Shown: one piece after another, positions 26,212-35,262 of the stretch
How the letters are laid out: the number at the start of each line of letters is the position of its first letter
Numbering within the stretch: the stretch's first letter is position 1
NCBI GenBank assembly: GCA_031553735.1
Contig: JAVBLB010000007.1
Coordinates: 31,101-95,100 of the forward strand
Length of the DNA stretch: 64,000 nt
Reading direction: 5' to 3'
From: Adiutrix sp031553735
GTDB lineage: Bacteria; Desulfobacterota; Desulfarculia; Adiutricales; Adiutricaceae
Position numbers and translations under genes: made by a program
The notes under the pieces: model-generated
The model's input: only the letters and a program-made list of their open reading frames with translations
What the model was told of the DNA's origin: nothing
Database searches by the model: none

Positions 26212-28038
26212 ATGTGCGGCATCATCGGTCTGATCAGTGAACATCGCGACGTGGTCCCCGAACTCATGGCCGGCCTGGGCCGCCTGGAATACCGGGGCTA
26301 CGACTCCGCCGGCCTGGCCACCCTGGACGCCGGGGGCCGGATCGCCCGCCGCCGGGCCCAGGGCAAACTGAGCGCCCTGGCCGAACTGCTCGAGCGGGAA
26401 CCCCTGACCGGCTCCATCGGCCTGGGCCACACCCGCTGGGCCACCCACGGCGCGCCCAACGAAACCAACGCCCACCCCCACGCCACGGCCGAGGCGGCGG
26501 TGATCCACAACGGCATCATCGAAAACTTCCAGGATCTCAAGCGCCAGTTGCAGGCCAATGGCCACCGCTTCGAAACCCAGACCGACAGCGAGGTGGTGGT
26601 TCACCTGGTCAGCCAGAAAATACGGGAGGGCCTGGAACCGGCGGCGGCGGTGGGGGCCACCCTGCCCCTGCTGGAAGGCGCCTTCGCCCTGGTCTTTCTC
26701 TTCGCCAACCACCCGGATCTCCTGATCGGGGCCCGGCGGGGCTCGCCCCTGGCCGTGGGCTACGGCGAGGGGGAGATGGCCCTGGGCTCCGACGCCCTGG
26801 CCATCGGCCCTTTCTGCCGTCAACTGACCTATCTGGAGGACGGCGACTGGGCCGTGGTCACCAAAGGTTCGGTCGCCATTTTCGATGAATCCGGGCGCCC
26901 CGTCCAGCGGCCGGTGAACCCCTCCTCGGTGGCCGCGCTGAACCTCGGCAAAGGCGGCTACCGCCACTACATGCTCAAGGAAATCCACGAACAGCCCCAG
27001 GTCATGGGCGACACCCTCAACACCATGATCGATCCGGTCACCGGCCAGGTGGCCCTGCCGCGCCTGCCGGAACTGAAGCGGACCCGGCGGCTGACCGTGG
27101 TGGCCTGCGGCACTTCCTATTACGCGGCCCTGATCGGCAAATACTGGATCGAAAAATTGGCCCGGCTGCCGGTGGACGTGGATGTGGCCTCCGAATTCCG
27201 CTACCGCGACCCGGTGCTGGGTCCGGACCAGGTGGCCCTGTTCATCTCCCAGTCCGGCGAGACGGCCGACACCCTGGCCGCCCTGCGCCACTGCCGTCGG
27301 GCCGGCCAGGGCATCATGAGCATCGTCAACGTCCAGGAGAGCACCATCGCCCGCGAATCGGACGTGGTGCTGCCCACCGTGGCCGGGCCGGAATTCGGCG
27401 TGGCCTCCACCAAGGCCTTCACCGCCCAGTTGACCCTCCTGGCCGCCCTGGCCCTGGTCCTGGCCAGCCACCGGGGCCACCTGGACCGGGCCGAGGAAAC
27501 CCGCCTGGTCCGGGCCCTGATGGAGGTTCCGGCCCTGGCCGCCGATATCCTCCACGACACTGTCCACCTGGAGCACCTGGCCCGCGAGTTGGTCGCCCCG
27601 GCCCGCGACGTCCTGTTCCTGGGGCGGGGCCCCAGCTTCCCCATCGCCCTGGAGGGGGCCCTGAAGCTGAAGGAAATCTCCTACATCCACGCCGAAGGCT
27701 ATGCCGCCGGCGAGATCAAGCACGGCCCCATCGCCCTGGTGGACGAAAACGTGCCGGTCATCGTCGTGGCTCCCTCCGACCCCCTTTTCGCCAAGACGGC
27801 CTCCAACCTCTCCGAAGTCAACGCCCGGGGCGGCCGGACCATCTTCATCGGCGACGAGGACGGCCTGGCCCAGCTCTCCGGGCTGGCCGGGCACCTGGCG
27901 ATGCCCCGGGTCGACCCCTTCGTGGCCCCGCTCATCTACGCCTTGCCGGTGCAGCTCCTGGCCTATTACGCCGCCGTGGCCAAAGGCACCGACGTCGATC
28001 AGCCCCGCAACCTGGCCAAGAGCGTCACCGTGGAATAG
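26212..28038 (+). CDS. glmS: Glutamine-fructose-6-phosphate aminotransferase (isomerizing)
   Basis: This 608-residue enzyme makes glucosamine-6-phosphate, the first step to UDP-GlcNAc. It has an N-terminal class II glutaminase with nucleophile Cys2 (MCGIIGLIS) and LEYRGYDSAG, and two SIS domains with CGTSYYAA, SQSGETADT and VASTKAFTAQ. The C-terminal end PRNLAKSVTVE is family-invariant. It is a single gene, and no glmS-ribozyme-like sequence is evident in the 175-bp upstream gap. Confidence 0.96.
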   Translation: MCGIIGLISEHRDVVPELMAGLGRLEYRGYDSAGLATLDAGGRIARRRAQGKLSALAELLEREPLTGSIGLGHTRWATHGAPNETNAHPHATAEAAVIHNGIIENFQDLKRQLQANGHRFETQTDSEVVVHLVSQKIREGLEPAAAVGATLPLLEGAFALVFLFANHPDLLIGARRGSPLAVGYGEGEMALGSDALAIGPFCRQLTYLEDGDWAVVTKGSVAIFDESGRPVQRPVNPSSVAALNLGKGGYRHYMLKEIHEQPQVMGDTLNTMIDPVTGQVALPRLPELKRTRRLTVVACGTSYYAALIGKYWIEKLARLPVDVDVASEFRYRDPVLGPDQVALFISQSGETADTLAALRHCRRAGQGIMSIVNVQESTIARESDVVLPTVAGPEFGVASTKAFTAQLTLLAALALVLASHRGHLDRAEETRLVRALMEVPALAADILHDTVHLEHLARELVAPARDVLFLGRGPSFPIALEGALKLKEISYIHAEGYAAGEIKHGPIALVDENVPVIVVAPSDPLFAKTASNLSEVNARGGRTIFIGDEDGLAQLSGLAGHLAMPRVDPFVAPLIYALPVQLLAYYAAVAKGTDVDQPRNLAKSVTVE

Positions 28039-28363
28039 GCGGCGGCTCCCGCCTCGGAAGGCGGCGCGACGCCGCACCTTCGTAAGGTGAGGAGGCGATT
28101 CAGCCCGACAAAACGAGTCTGCGGGGACCTGTTCCCGGACGACCGAACCTTGGCCGGACCGCTCTTCGGCAGCGCACGGCTCCATTAGGGGCGCTGAAAA
28201 CAGTTATTGAATTATCCCGCGCCCTTCTCTACAATGGGGGCAGGTGTCGACAGCCGCGCCCCGAAAAGGCGATGCGTCGCCGCGACCGCCTTATCGGAAC
28301 GGGTCGCGCCGACCGGGACGGCGGTTCGGTCGCCTCCGATTTTTTTATGGAGGTAGGGCGGTA
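28039..28363. other. Intergenic region with dispersed repeat
   Basis: 325 bp between glmS and the DUF2339 gene. It holds an inverted GC-rich stretch just after glmS (GGCGGCGCGACGCCGC, 28062-28077), repeat copy B, and a GC-rich leader ahead of the next gene. No gene was seen. Confidence 0.55.
28079..28195. repeat. Dispersed GGACGACC repeat, copy B (extended form)
   Basis: It begins TCGTAAGGTGAGGAGGCGAT, as copy C does (ATAAGGTGAGAAGGCGATTC). About 25 bp not found in copy C follow, and then CTGTTCCCGGACGACC and ACCGCTCTTCGGCAGCGCA. The shared outer block shows that the full repeat is about 90 bp. Confidence 0.65.
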
Positions 28364-31300
28364 ATGGAGTTTCTCGCTTTTCTGGCCATCGCCTTTCCGC
28401 TGCTCTGGACCATTCTGCTGATCGTCCTGGTGAGCCGGAGCGGCGAGGTCGGCGAAGCCGTCCGGCGGCTGCAGGGCCTGGAGGGGCGGCTGAACCGGGA
28501 CGCCCTCGACCTCTCCCAAATACTGGCCCGCCTGGACCGTCTGGATCAGGCTCTCCAGGGTCGGCCGCCCGTCGTCCCCAGCGCCTCGGCCGCCGCCGAA
28601 ACCCACCCGCCGTCCGCGACCCCGGCCGAAGCCCCGCTTTCGCCGCCGACGGCCGCCGAAGCACGCCCACCGGCCGTCCCGGACGACAGGCCGCTCCCCC
28701 CTCCCCCACTCTGGGCCCCGGACACGGAAGCGGGCCGGACGGACGCCGAAACGCGCCCGCCGGCCAGCACGGACGATATGCCGCTCCCGCCTCCCCCGCT
28801 CTGGGCCCCGGCCCCGGAAACGGGCCGGACGGACGCCGAAACGCGTCCCCCGGCCGTCCCGGACGATCTGCCGCTCCCGCCTCCCCCGCTCTGGACTCCG
28901 GATGCCGAAGCGGGTCGGGCGGATGCCCCGGCGGCCGCCACCGAAGCGCGGCCGCCGATCGCAGAGACGCCCCCGGCCCGCCCCGCCGCCGAAGAGCCCC
29001 CTTCGCCGCGAGGCCGCGCCGTCCCTTCGCCGCTCTCCGTCCGGGTCTCGATTCCGGCGGAACCGCCGGTCGCCACGGAGCCGGGCCCCCTGGCCCGGGC
29101 CTCCCGGGCCGCCCTCGATTTTCTGATGCGGGAGGGGCACTTCTGGGTGGCCGCCGGCCTTCTGGTGCTGTTTCTGGGGGCCACCTTCCTGGTGCGCTAC
29201 ACCATCGCCATGGGCTGGTTCACCCCGGCTATGCGGCTGATCAGCACCTTCCTGGTGGGGCTGGCCCTGACCGGCATCGGCCTGGCCGTCCGGCGCCGGC
29301 GGCAGACCTGGGCCCTGGCCGTCCAGGGCGGCGGCCTGGGGCTGATGTATCTGACCATCGTGGCCTCGGTGCGGGTCTATGAACTGGTGGGGCAATCCCC
29401 GGCCCTGGCGGTGATGACCCTTCTGGTGGTGGTCACGGCCCTCCTGGCCCTGTGGCAGAATTCCCAGATCGTGGCTCACCTGAGTCTGGTGGCCGCCTTC
29501 GTGGCCCCGCTCTTGGTGTCCTCCGGCCAGAACAACTTCGTGGGACTTTTTTCCTTCCACACCATTCTCAATCTCGGCATCCTGGGCCTGGTGCAGGTCC
29601 GCCCCTGGCGCCGCCTCTACCTGACCGGTTTCACTCTCAGCTTCGGCATCTTCGCCACCTGGGTCCAGCTCTGGTATCAGCCGCCCATGTTCAACGGGGC
29701 GGCCCCCTTTCTGATCGCTTTCTACCTTTTTTATGTCTTCATCGGCCTGCGGACCGCCGCCGGCGACGGCCTGGCATCCGCTTCCGCTTTCAGTACCGAA
29801 GGCCGCTGGCCCCGCTTCCGCACCGACCTGACCCTGACGGTCCTGGCCCCGGTGCTGTTCCTGTCGCTGATGGCCGCCATGGCCGACCGGCCGTTCATTC
29901 TGGCCGGGACGGCGGCCGGGATGGGTCTTCTCTACCTGGCCCTGGGTTTCGGGCTGCGGGCGCGGCACCTGCCCCCGCTGATCGCCAAAGTGATTCTCTG
30001 GGAAGCCCTGATCTGCCTGAACCTCGGCCTGGCCCTCTTTCTGTTTGACCGGGGCCAGCCCTGGGCGGGCCTGAGCCAATGGACGATCCTGAGCCTGACC
30101 TGGTCCCTGGAGGGCGCACTCCTGGGCTTCATCGGGGCCAGCCAGGGCAAGGCCGAAGCCCGGGTCTTCAGTCTGATCTGCCTGAGCCTGGCCGCCCTCT
30201 TCACCCTCGGAGCCCTGGACACCCGGCTGGATGCGCCTTCCACGGGCCTGGTCTCCCAGTTCTTCGTCGCTTCGCTGGTTCTGGGCGGGGCCATGATCCA
30301 CGCGGCCTGGTCCCGCCTCAATTTCAGCCCCGACCCGGAAGCCGACCGCCGCCGGCAACCGGCCCTGCTGATGCTGGGGGTGGCCGCCTGGACCCTGGGC
30401 GCGGTGCTGGAAACCGCGCGCCTGGTCGACGTCTTCGGCTCCCAATTCGCTCTGGCCTGGCTGGTGACGGCGGGAAGCCTCATGAGCCTGGTTCTCCTGG
30501 GTCTGGGGCGGCGCCTGCCCATCCTCCTGACCGTGGGGCGGGTGCCCCGGGCGGAGGGGGACGGAACGACCGAGGGCCCGCCGTTCCTGGTCCTGGCTCA
30601 GGGGCTGGTCATGATCCTGACCCTGTGGCAGACCCTGACCGGCCTGAGCCTCTTTCTCTTCGGCACCACGCCTATCCCGGCCACGGACATCGACCTCTTC
30701 ACCGGCCTGGCCTGGGGGCTGATGTTCCTCTCGCAGGCCCTGGCCATCGCCGAAGCCCGGCGCTACGGCCCGGCCCGCCTCTGGGCCAACGCCTGGGGCC
30801 TGGCTCTGGCCGTCATCGGCGGGCGGGTTCTCCTGGCCCTGGCTCAGGCCGCGCATTTTCCGGAAGCCTGGTGGGGGCCGGCCCGGCTCCTGCCGGTGCT
30901 GCTGCTTTTGGCCTTCTTCCTGCGTCCCCCGAAACGGCCCCTCTTCGAGGATCTTGATTTTTTCCGCCCCCTGGTCTGCGTCCTGGGCGGCCTGTCACTA
31001 TGGCGGTTCCTGGTTCTGATCGCCGATCCGGCCGCCGGGCCGGACTTCCGGCCCTACGTCCCGGTGCTGAACGCGGTGGATTTCTTTCAGGCGGCCAGCT
31101 GCGTTCTGCCCCTGGCCACCCTGTACCGCCACATCTGGCCCGCGCTCACGGATCAGCGCCGCTGGGCGATCTACGCCCTGGGCATTCTCCTGTTCGTCTG
31201 GCTGAATCTGGTTCTGGGGCGGTCGGTGCACCACTATGCCGGGGTGCCCTACGAGGCGGCCGCCCTGTTCCGCAGCAGCCACTTCCAGGGAGCCTGCGCC

Positions 31301-31585
31301 CTGGTCTGGGGGGTGGTGGGCATCGGGACCATGATCACCGGGCACCGGGCCGGCCGCCGGCTCCAGTGGCTTCTGGGCGCGGCCCTGATGGCCATGGACC
31401 TGGCCAAGATCTTTTTCATCGACCTGTCCCGGGCCGGCACCGTGGCCCGCATTGTCTCGTTTGTGGCGGTGGGCCTTCTGCTGATCCTGGTGGGATATTT
31501 CGCCCCCCTGCCGCCGTCGGAAACCCGAAAGCCGGAGGCGGAAGACGGGCTGACCGGCGGTTCGCCGACTGTTGAAGCGGGCTGA
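28364..31585 (+). CDS. Large DUF2339-type polytopic membrane protein
   Basis: This 1073-residue protein is read from ATG 28364 behind GGAGG; the upstream in-frame extension is not needed. It has one N-terminal helix (residues 1-20) and a short coiled coil, then a Pro/Ala-rich cytoplasmic or periplasmic linker (about 65-245). After that come some 25 or more closely packed membrane segments to the end. This matches DUF2339 'predicted membrane protein'. The linker holds three 30-residue tandem repeats (RPPA...DD.PLPPPPLW.P). The function of the family is unknown. The next gene, a HAD phosphatase, follows after 19 bp. Confidence 0.8.
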   Translation: MEFLAFLAIAFPLLWTILLIVLVSRSGEVGEAVRRLQGLEGRLNRDALDLSQILARLDRLDQALQGRPPVVPSASAAAETHPPSATPAEAPLSPPTAAEARPPAVPDDRPLPPPPLWAPDTEAGRTDAETRPPASTDDMPLPPPPLWAPAPETGRTDAETRPPAVPDDLPLPPPPLWTPDAEAGRADAPAAATEARPPIAETPPARPAAEEPPSPRGRAVPSPLSVRVSIPAEPPVATEPGPLARASRAALDFLMREGHFWVAAGLLVLFLGATFLVRYTIAMGWFTPAMRLISTFLVGLALTGIGLAVRRRRQTWALAVQGGGLGLMYLTIVASVRVYELVGQSPALAVMTLLVVVTALLALWQNSQIVAHLSLVAAFVAPLLVSSGQNNFVGLFSFHTILNLGILGLVQVRPWRRLYLTGFTLSFGIFATWVQLWYQPPMFNGAAPFLIAFYLFYVFIGLRTAAGDGLASASAFSTEGRWPRFRTDLTLTVLAPVLFLSLMAAMADRPFILAGTAAGMGLLYLALGFGLRARHLPPLIAKVILWEALICLNLGLALFLFDRGQPWAGLSQWTILSLTWSLEGALLGFIGASQGKAEARVFSLICLSLAALFTLGALDTRLDAPSTGLVSQFFVASLVLGGAMIHAAWSRLNFSPDPEADRRRQPALLMLGVAAWTLGAVLETARLVDVFGSQFALAWLVTAGSLMSLVLLGLGRRLPILLTVGRVPRAEGDGTTEGPPFLVLAQGLVMILTLWQTLTGLSLFLFGTTPIPATDIDLFTGLAWGLMFLSQALAIAEARRYGPARLWANAWGLALAVIGGRVLLALAQAAHFPEAWWGPARLLPVLLLLAFFLRPPKRPLFEDLDFFRPLVCVLGGLSLWRFLVLIADPAAGPDFRPYVPVLNAVDFFQAASCVLPLATLYRHIWPALTDQRRWAIYALGILLFVWLNLVLGRSVHHYAGVPYEAAALFRSSHFQGACALVWGVVGIGTMITGHRAGRRLQWLLGAALMAMDLAKIFFIDLSRAGTVARIVSFVAVGLLLILVGYFAPLPPSETRKPEAEDGLTGGSPTVEAG
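28664..28933 (+). repeat. Three 90-bp in-frame tandem repeats
   Basis: Units at 28664-28753, 28754-28843 and 28844-28933, each encoding 30 residues of the pattern RPPA-x3-DD-x-PLPPPPLW-x-P-x3-E-x-GR-x-DA. The period is exact and the units differ by scattered substitutions. They lie inside the proline-rich linker of the DUF2339 protein and are a likely site of length variation. Confidence 0.85.
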
Positions 31586-31604
31586 GCCGAAGCAAGGAGA
31601 AAAC

Positions 31605-32372
31605 ATGAAAATCGCGGCCAGCGACTATGACGGAACTCTCTTCCGACGAGGCCGGGTCAGCCGGGAGGACCTGGAGGCCATCGCCGCCTGGCGGCAGCGC
31701 GGCCACCTGTTCGCGCTGGCCACCGGGCGCGACCTGAACCTGACCCGGGTGGAAGTCGAAGAGCGCGGCATTCCCGTGGACTACCTGGTCTGCAGCACCG
31801 GCGCGGCCGTCTTCGAGCCGGATTACCGGCCCGTCCACCTGTTCTCCCTGCCTCCCGGGGCGGCGGAACTGATCATCGACCACCCGGCGACCCAGGACAG
31901 CCGCTATTTCGTGTTCTCCAGGGCCGGACAGACCTATATCGACCTCCATTCCTCTGAATCGTGGCTCACCGGGCTGAAACTGCCCCTGACCCCCGTCGAC
32001 ACCAGGCAAGCCCGGAGCTTGACCGGGCTGCAGCAGATCAGCCTGGAATTCCCCGACGCGGAAACGGCCGCGCGCGGCGCGACCGCCCTCAACCGGGACC
32101 TGGGCCCGACCATGTACGCCCAGTTGAGCGGCTTCTGCGTGGACGTCGTGCCGGCCGGGGCCACCAAGGCCGAAGGGCTGAGCCTTTTGATCGAACTGAA
32201 GAAGCTGGCCGTCGACGATGTTCTGACCATCGGCGACAGCGAGAACGATCTCTCCATGCTGCGGCGCTTCCACGGCTACGCCATCAGCGGCGCCCCTGAG
32301 GAGGTCCTGGCCGCGGCCCGTTCGGTGGCCGACAGCCCCGCGGCCATGCTCTGGGAGAATCTGGAAACCTGA
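31605..32372 (+). CDS. Cof-type HAD-superfamily phosphatase
   Basis: This 255-residue protein starts at ATG 31605 behind AAGGAG. HAD motif I is SDYDGTLF (nucleophile Asp7), motif II lies near TGRDLN, and motif IV is TIGDSENDLSML. A Cof-type (C2B) cap occupies about residues 85-185. The family dephosphorylates sugar phosphates, flavin nucleotides or pyridoxal phosphate, and the substrate cannot be assigned here. Cytoplasmic; probably co-transcribed with the DUF2339 gene (19-bp gap). Confidence 0.88.
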   Translation: MKIAASDYDGTLFRRGRVSREDLEAIAAWRQRGHLFALATGRDLNLTRVEVEERGIPVDYLVCSTGAAVFEPDYRPVHLFSLPPGAAELIIDHPATQDSRYFVFSRAGQTYIDLHSSESWLTGLKLPLTPVDTRQARSLTGLQQISLEFPDAETAARGATALNRDLGPTMYAQLSGFCVDVVPAGATKAEGLSLLIELKKLAVDDVLTIGDSENDLSMLRRFHGYAISGAPEEVLAAARSVADSPAAMLWENLET

Positions 32373-32432
32373 CCGACCTTTGGATACAGCTTCGGCGGCT
32401 AAACATATTCCTTCTCGGTCGACCAAAGTCTT

Positions 32433-32458
32433 GTGATTTGGGGCTTTGACCAAATCAC
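32433..32458. other. Hairpin between the HAD phosphatase and the histidine kinase
   Basis: GTGATTTGG (32433-32441) and CCAAATCAC (32450-32458) form a 9-bp perfect stem. It may be a terminator of the DUF2339-HAD unit or a regulator-binding palindrome ahead of the kinase gene. No T-run is present. Confidence 0.4.
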
Positions 32459-32548
32459 TCCGAAAAAGTTTAGTCGGCGGGTCAATACCGCCGCGACGGC
32501 CGCACCCGTCGCGGCGCCGCAAGCCCCCCCCGGGGCGGGAACACCCAT

Positions 32549-35104
32549 ATGAAACGCGCGGAACGCCCTAAAAACGACGCCGACCCCCTCCGCCCCCCGG
32601 CGGGCGGCCTGGCTTCCAAGATCATCCTCTCCACCTGCCTGATGTTCGTCGTCGTCATCGTCGTCGTCGTGGCCATCAGCTATCGGATGTACAAAGACGC
32701 GTTCTACGACTACGGCAACGCGCTCTGCCTCAGCAGCAACGCCCTGGCCGCCTACGCCATCGACGGCGACCAGGTGCGGCATTTCGCCGAAACGCTCACC
32801 GTCGACGAGGAATACGAAAAATTCGCCGCCCGCCTCGACGAACTGTCCGGCAAGATCAACGCCAAGTATTTCTACATCCTCTTTGACAACGGCGTTCCCG
32901 GCATGTACACCTATATCTACGACGCCACCCACAGCCAGGAATTTCCGGGCGAAAAATACGCCCTGGGCCGGGAAGAGACCAAGGACGAATACGAGGGCGC
33001 GGCTGAGGTGCTGGCCACGGGCCGGGGTTTCGAAAAGGCGCTGTATTACAACGACTATTACGGCGAACTGTATTACGCCTACGCCCCGATCTTCGATTCC
33101 CGGGGCCGGGTGGTGGCTTTCCTGGGCACCGACGCGGACATCACCCCGCTGCACGCCCAGGTGGCCCGCTACCGCCTGGTCATCACCGGGGTCTTGGTCC
33201 TGGCGATGTTGATCTTCGCGGTCATCGACTTCATCGTCATCCGGCGCATGCTCTCCGGGCCCCTGACGGATATCGGCCGCCAGGCTCTGAGCCTGGCCCG
33301 GGGGGATCTGAACCTGAAAATTTCCGGGCGGATGCTCCAGCGGGGCGATGAGATCGGCCGCCTGGCCGGGGCCTTTGACAGCATGGCCCGCAGCATCGCC
33401 GGGGTGGTTTTGGACATCGAGCACCTGATGAAGGCGGTCCGCGAAGGCCGCCTGGACGAACGCGCGGACAGTTCCGTCTACCAGGGGGATTACCACCGCA
33501 TCATCTCCGGGGTCAACAATACCCTGGAGATGACCGGCCGCCATTTCGACGCCCTGCCGGAGGCCATCGCCTTTTTCAACGCCCGCTTCAACCTGCTGTA
33601 CCGGAACCGAAACCTGCGCGCCCTGATGGATCTGCACGGTTTTGAAGCCGAGGGCTCCACCTTCCCGGGGGACATTTTGGCCGCCGGGGGGCAAGCCGGC
33701 CAGGCGGCCGACCTGGCCCGGCTGTTCGGCGGGGACCGGCGGGAGCCCCTGTTGCTGGACCTGCATCTGAAACCGCGGGACGGCGGCGAGCCGCGCCACT
33801 ATGCGGCCGTGTTTCTCCGCGCGGATTCCGCCGCCGATTCGGCGGAAGAGGCGGATCAGGCCTGCGTCATGCTGGTGCTGACCGACATGACCCCGCTGGT
33901 CCGGGCCAAAAACGAGGCCGAAGCGGCCAGCCGGGCCAAGAGCGATTTTCTTTCCCGCATGAGCCATGAGATCCGCACCCCCATGAACGCCATCATCGGC
34001 CTGACCCAGTTGGCCTTCGGCTCGCGGGACTTCGAAAAGGTGGACGCCTCCCTCAGGCAGATCGAGGATTCGTCGTTGCATCTTCTGGGCATCATCAACG
34101 ACATCCTGGATTTTTCCAAGATCGAGGCCGGCAAGATGACCCTGGAGGCCCGGGAGTTTTCGCTCCGGCAGAACACCGACTTCGTGATCTCCATGGTTGA
34201 ATCGAAAGCCCTGGAGAAAAAGATCGACATCGCCCTCGGCGTGGTCGGGCTCGACCATGAATACGTGACCGCCGATTCGCTGCGGCTGAACCAGGTGCTG
34301 ATCAACCTTTTGTCCAACGCCGTCAAGTTCTCCCCCGTCGGCGGCCGCATCAATCTGACCCTGGAGGAAGTCTCCCACGACGGGGGCCGAAGCGTCTTCC
34401 GCTACACCGTGCGGGACCAGGGCATCGGCATCGATCCCCGGCAGACCGGCCGGCTTTTCCAGCCCTTCGAACAGGCCGACGAAAGCGTCAGCCGCTCATA
34501 CGGCGGCACCGGGCTCGGGCTGGTCATCGCCAGGAGCATCGTCGAAGCCATGGGCGGACAGATCGGGGTGGAGAGCCAGCCGGGGCGCGGCAGCGCGTTT
34601 TTCTTCACCATCGACGTCCCGGCCGCCGCTTCGCCCTCCCGGACGGAGCCGGCTCCGGGCCGGCCCAAAAAAACGATCCCCAAAAAGGATTTCTCCGGGC
34701 GCCGGGCCCTGATCGTGGACGACATCGACCTGAACCGGAAGATCGTGGTCGAACTCCTGGGCCGCAACGGCCTGGCTTCCGACGAAGCCGGCAACGGCCG
34801 GGAAGCCGTGGAGCTGTTCCAGCGCTCGCCCGTGGGATATTACGATTACATCCTGATGGATATGCTGATGCCGGTCATGGACGGCTGCGAGGCCGCCCGG
34901 GCCATCCGGGCCCTCTCGCGGGCCGACGCGGCCACGGTGCGCATCGTCGCCATGACCGCCAACGTCATGAAGGAGGATGTGGACAAGGCCCTGGCCGCCG
35001 GCATGAACGCCCACGCCGGAAAGCCCGTGAACCTTCGCGAACTTTTGGAAGCCCTGGCCCCGGCCATCCCGGACGAGACCGCGACGGCTCCGGAAACCGA
35101 CTGA
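32549..35104 (+). CDS. Membrane hybrid sensor histidine kinase with receiver domain
   Basis: This is an 851-residue protein. A membrane helix (about 24-45) is followed by an extracytoplasmic sensor (about 46-205, tyrosine-rich) and a second helix (about 210-232). A HAMP region and a second HAMP-like/PAS-like region extend to about 455. HisKA has the phospho-acceptor His in SHEIRTPMNAIIG, and HATPase has the boxes NLLSNAVKF, DQGIGID and GGTGLGL. A C-terminal receiver domain carries its Asp in LMDMLMPVMDG. Autophosphorylation would pass to its own receiver; no HPt or separate regulator is adjacent. The signal is unknown. A perfect hairpin terminator follows at 35120. Confidence 0.92.
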   Translation: MKRAERPKNDADPLRPPAGGLASKIILSTCLMFVVVIVVVVAISYRMYKDAFYDYGNALCLSSNALAAYAIDGDQVRHFAETLTVDEEYEKFAARLDELSGKINAKYFYILFDNGVPGMYTYIYDATHSQEFPGEKYALGREETKDEYEGAAEVLATGRGFEKALYYNDYYGELYYAYAPIFDSRGRVVAFLGTDADITPLHAQVARYRLVITGVLVLAMLIFAVIDFIVIRRMLSGPLTDIGRQALSLARGDLNLKISGRMLQRGDEIGRLAGAFDSMARSIAGVVLDIEHLMKAVREGRLDERADSSVYQGDYHRIISGVNNTLEMTGRHFDALPEAIAFFNARFNLLYRNRNLRALMDLHGFEAEGSTFPGDILAAGGQAGQAADLARLFGGDRREPLLLDLHLKPRDGGEPRHYAAVFLRADSAADSAEEADQACVMLVLTDMTPLVRAKNEAEAASRAKSDFLSRMSHEIRTPMNAIIGLTQLAFGSRDFEKVDASLRQIEDSSLHLLGIINDILDFSKIEAGKMTLEAREFSLRQNTDFVISMVESKALEKKIDIALGVVGLDHEYVTADSLRLNQVLINLLSNAVKFSPVGGRINLTLEEVSHDGGRSVFRYTVRDQGIGIDPRQTGRLFQPFEQADESVSRSYGGTGLGLVIARSIVEAMGGQIGVESQPGRGSAFFFTIDVPAAASPSRTEPAPGRPKKTIPKKDFSGRRALIVDDIDLNRKIVVELLGRNGLASDEAGNGREAVELFQRSPVGYYDYILMDMLMPVMDGCEAARAIRALSRADAATVRIVAMTANVMKEDVDKALAAGMNAHAGKPVNLRELLEALAPAIPDETATAPETD

Positions 35105-35119
35105 CCGGGGCCGGATGCG

Positions 35120-35170
35120 AAAACCGCCCGACATCCGCGAGGGCAAGCCTCGCGGATGTCGGGCGGTTTT
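35120..35170. terminator. Bidirectional rho-independent terminator
   Basis: A perfect palindrome with arms AAAACCGCCCGACATCCGCG (from 35120) and the complement ending at 35170, loop around GGCAAG, with T4 on each exit strand. It serves the kinase gene (plus) and, after repeat copy C, possibly the NCS2 permease gene (minus). Confidence 0.88.
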
Positions 35171-35172
35171 GT

Positions 35173-35262
35173 ATAAGGTGAGAAGGCGATTCAGCCTGTT
35201 CCCGGACGACCAATTTTCGGGCAAACCGCTTTTCGGCGGCGCATTGCCCCATTCGGGGCTCA
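35173..35262. repeat. Dispersed GGACGACCAA repeat, copy C
   Basis: Begins ATAAGGTGAGAAGGCGATTC and continues CTGTTCCCGGACGACC, AATTTTCGGGCAAACCGC, CGGCGGCGCATTGCCCC and ATTCGGGGCTC. Its end overlaps the stop codon of the permease gene. It is the most complete of four copies in the window. Confidence 0.7.

Noticed and set aside
28229..30856. 875-codon open frame on the minus strand
   Set aside because: It lies wholly antisense to the DUF2339 gene. Its composition (Gln/Gly/Arg-rich, no domains) is typical of a shadow frame in GC-rich DNA, while the plus frame has a ribosome-binding site and membrane helices.
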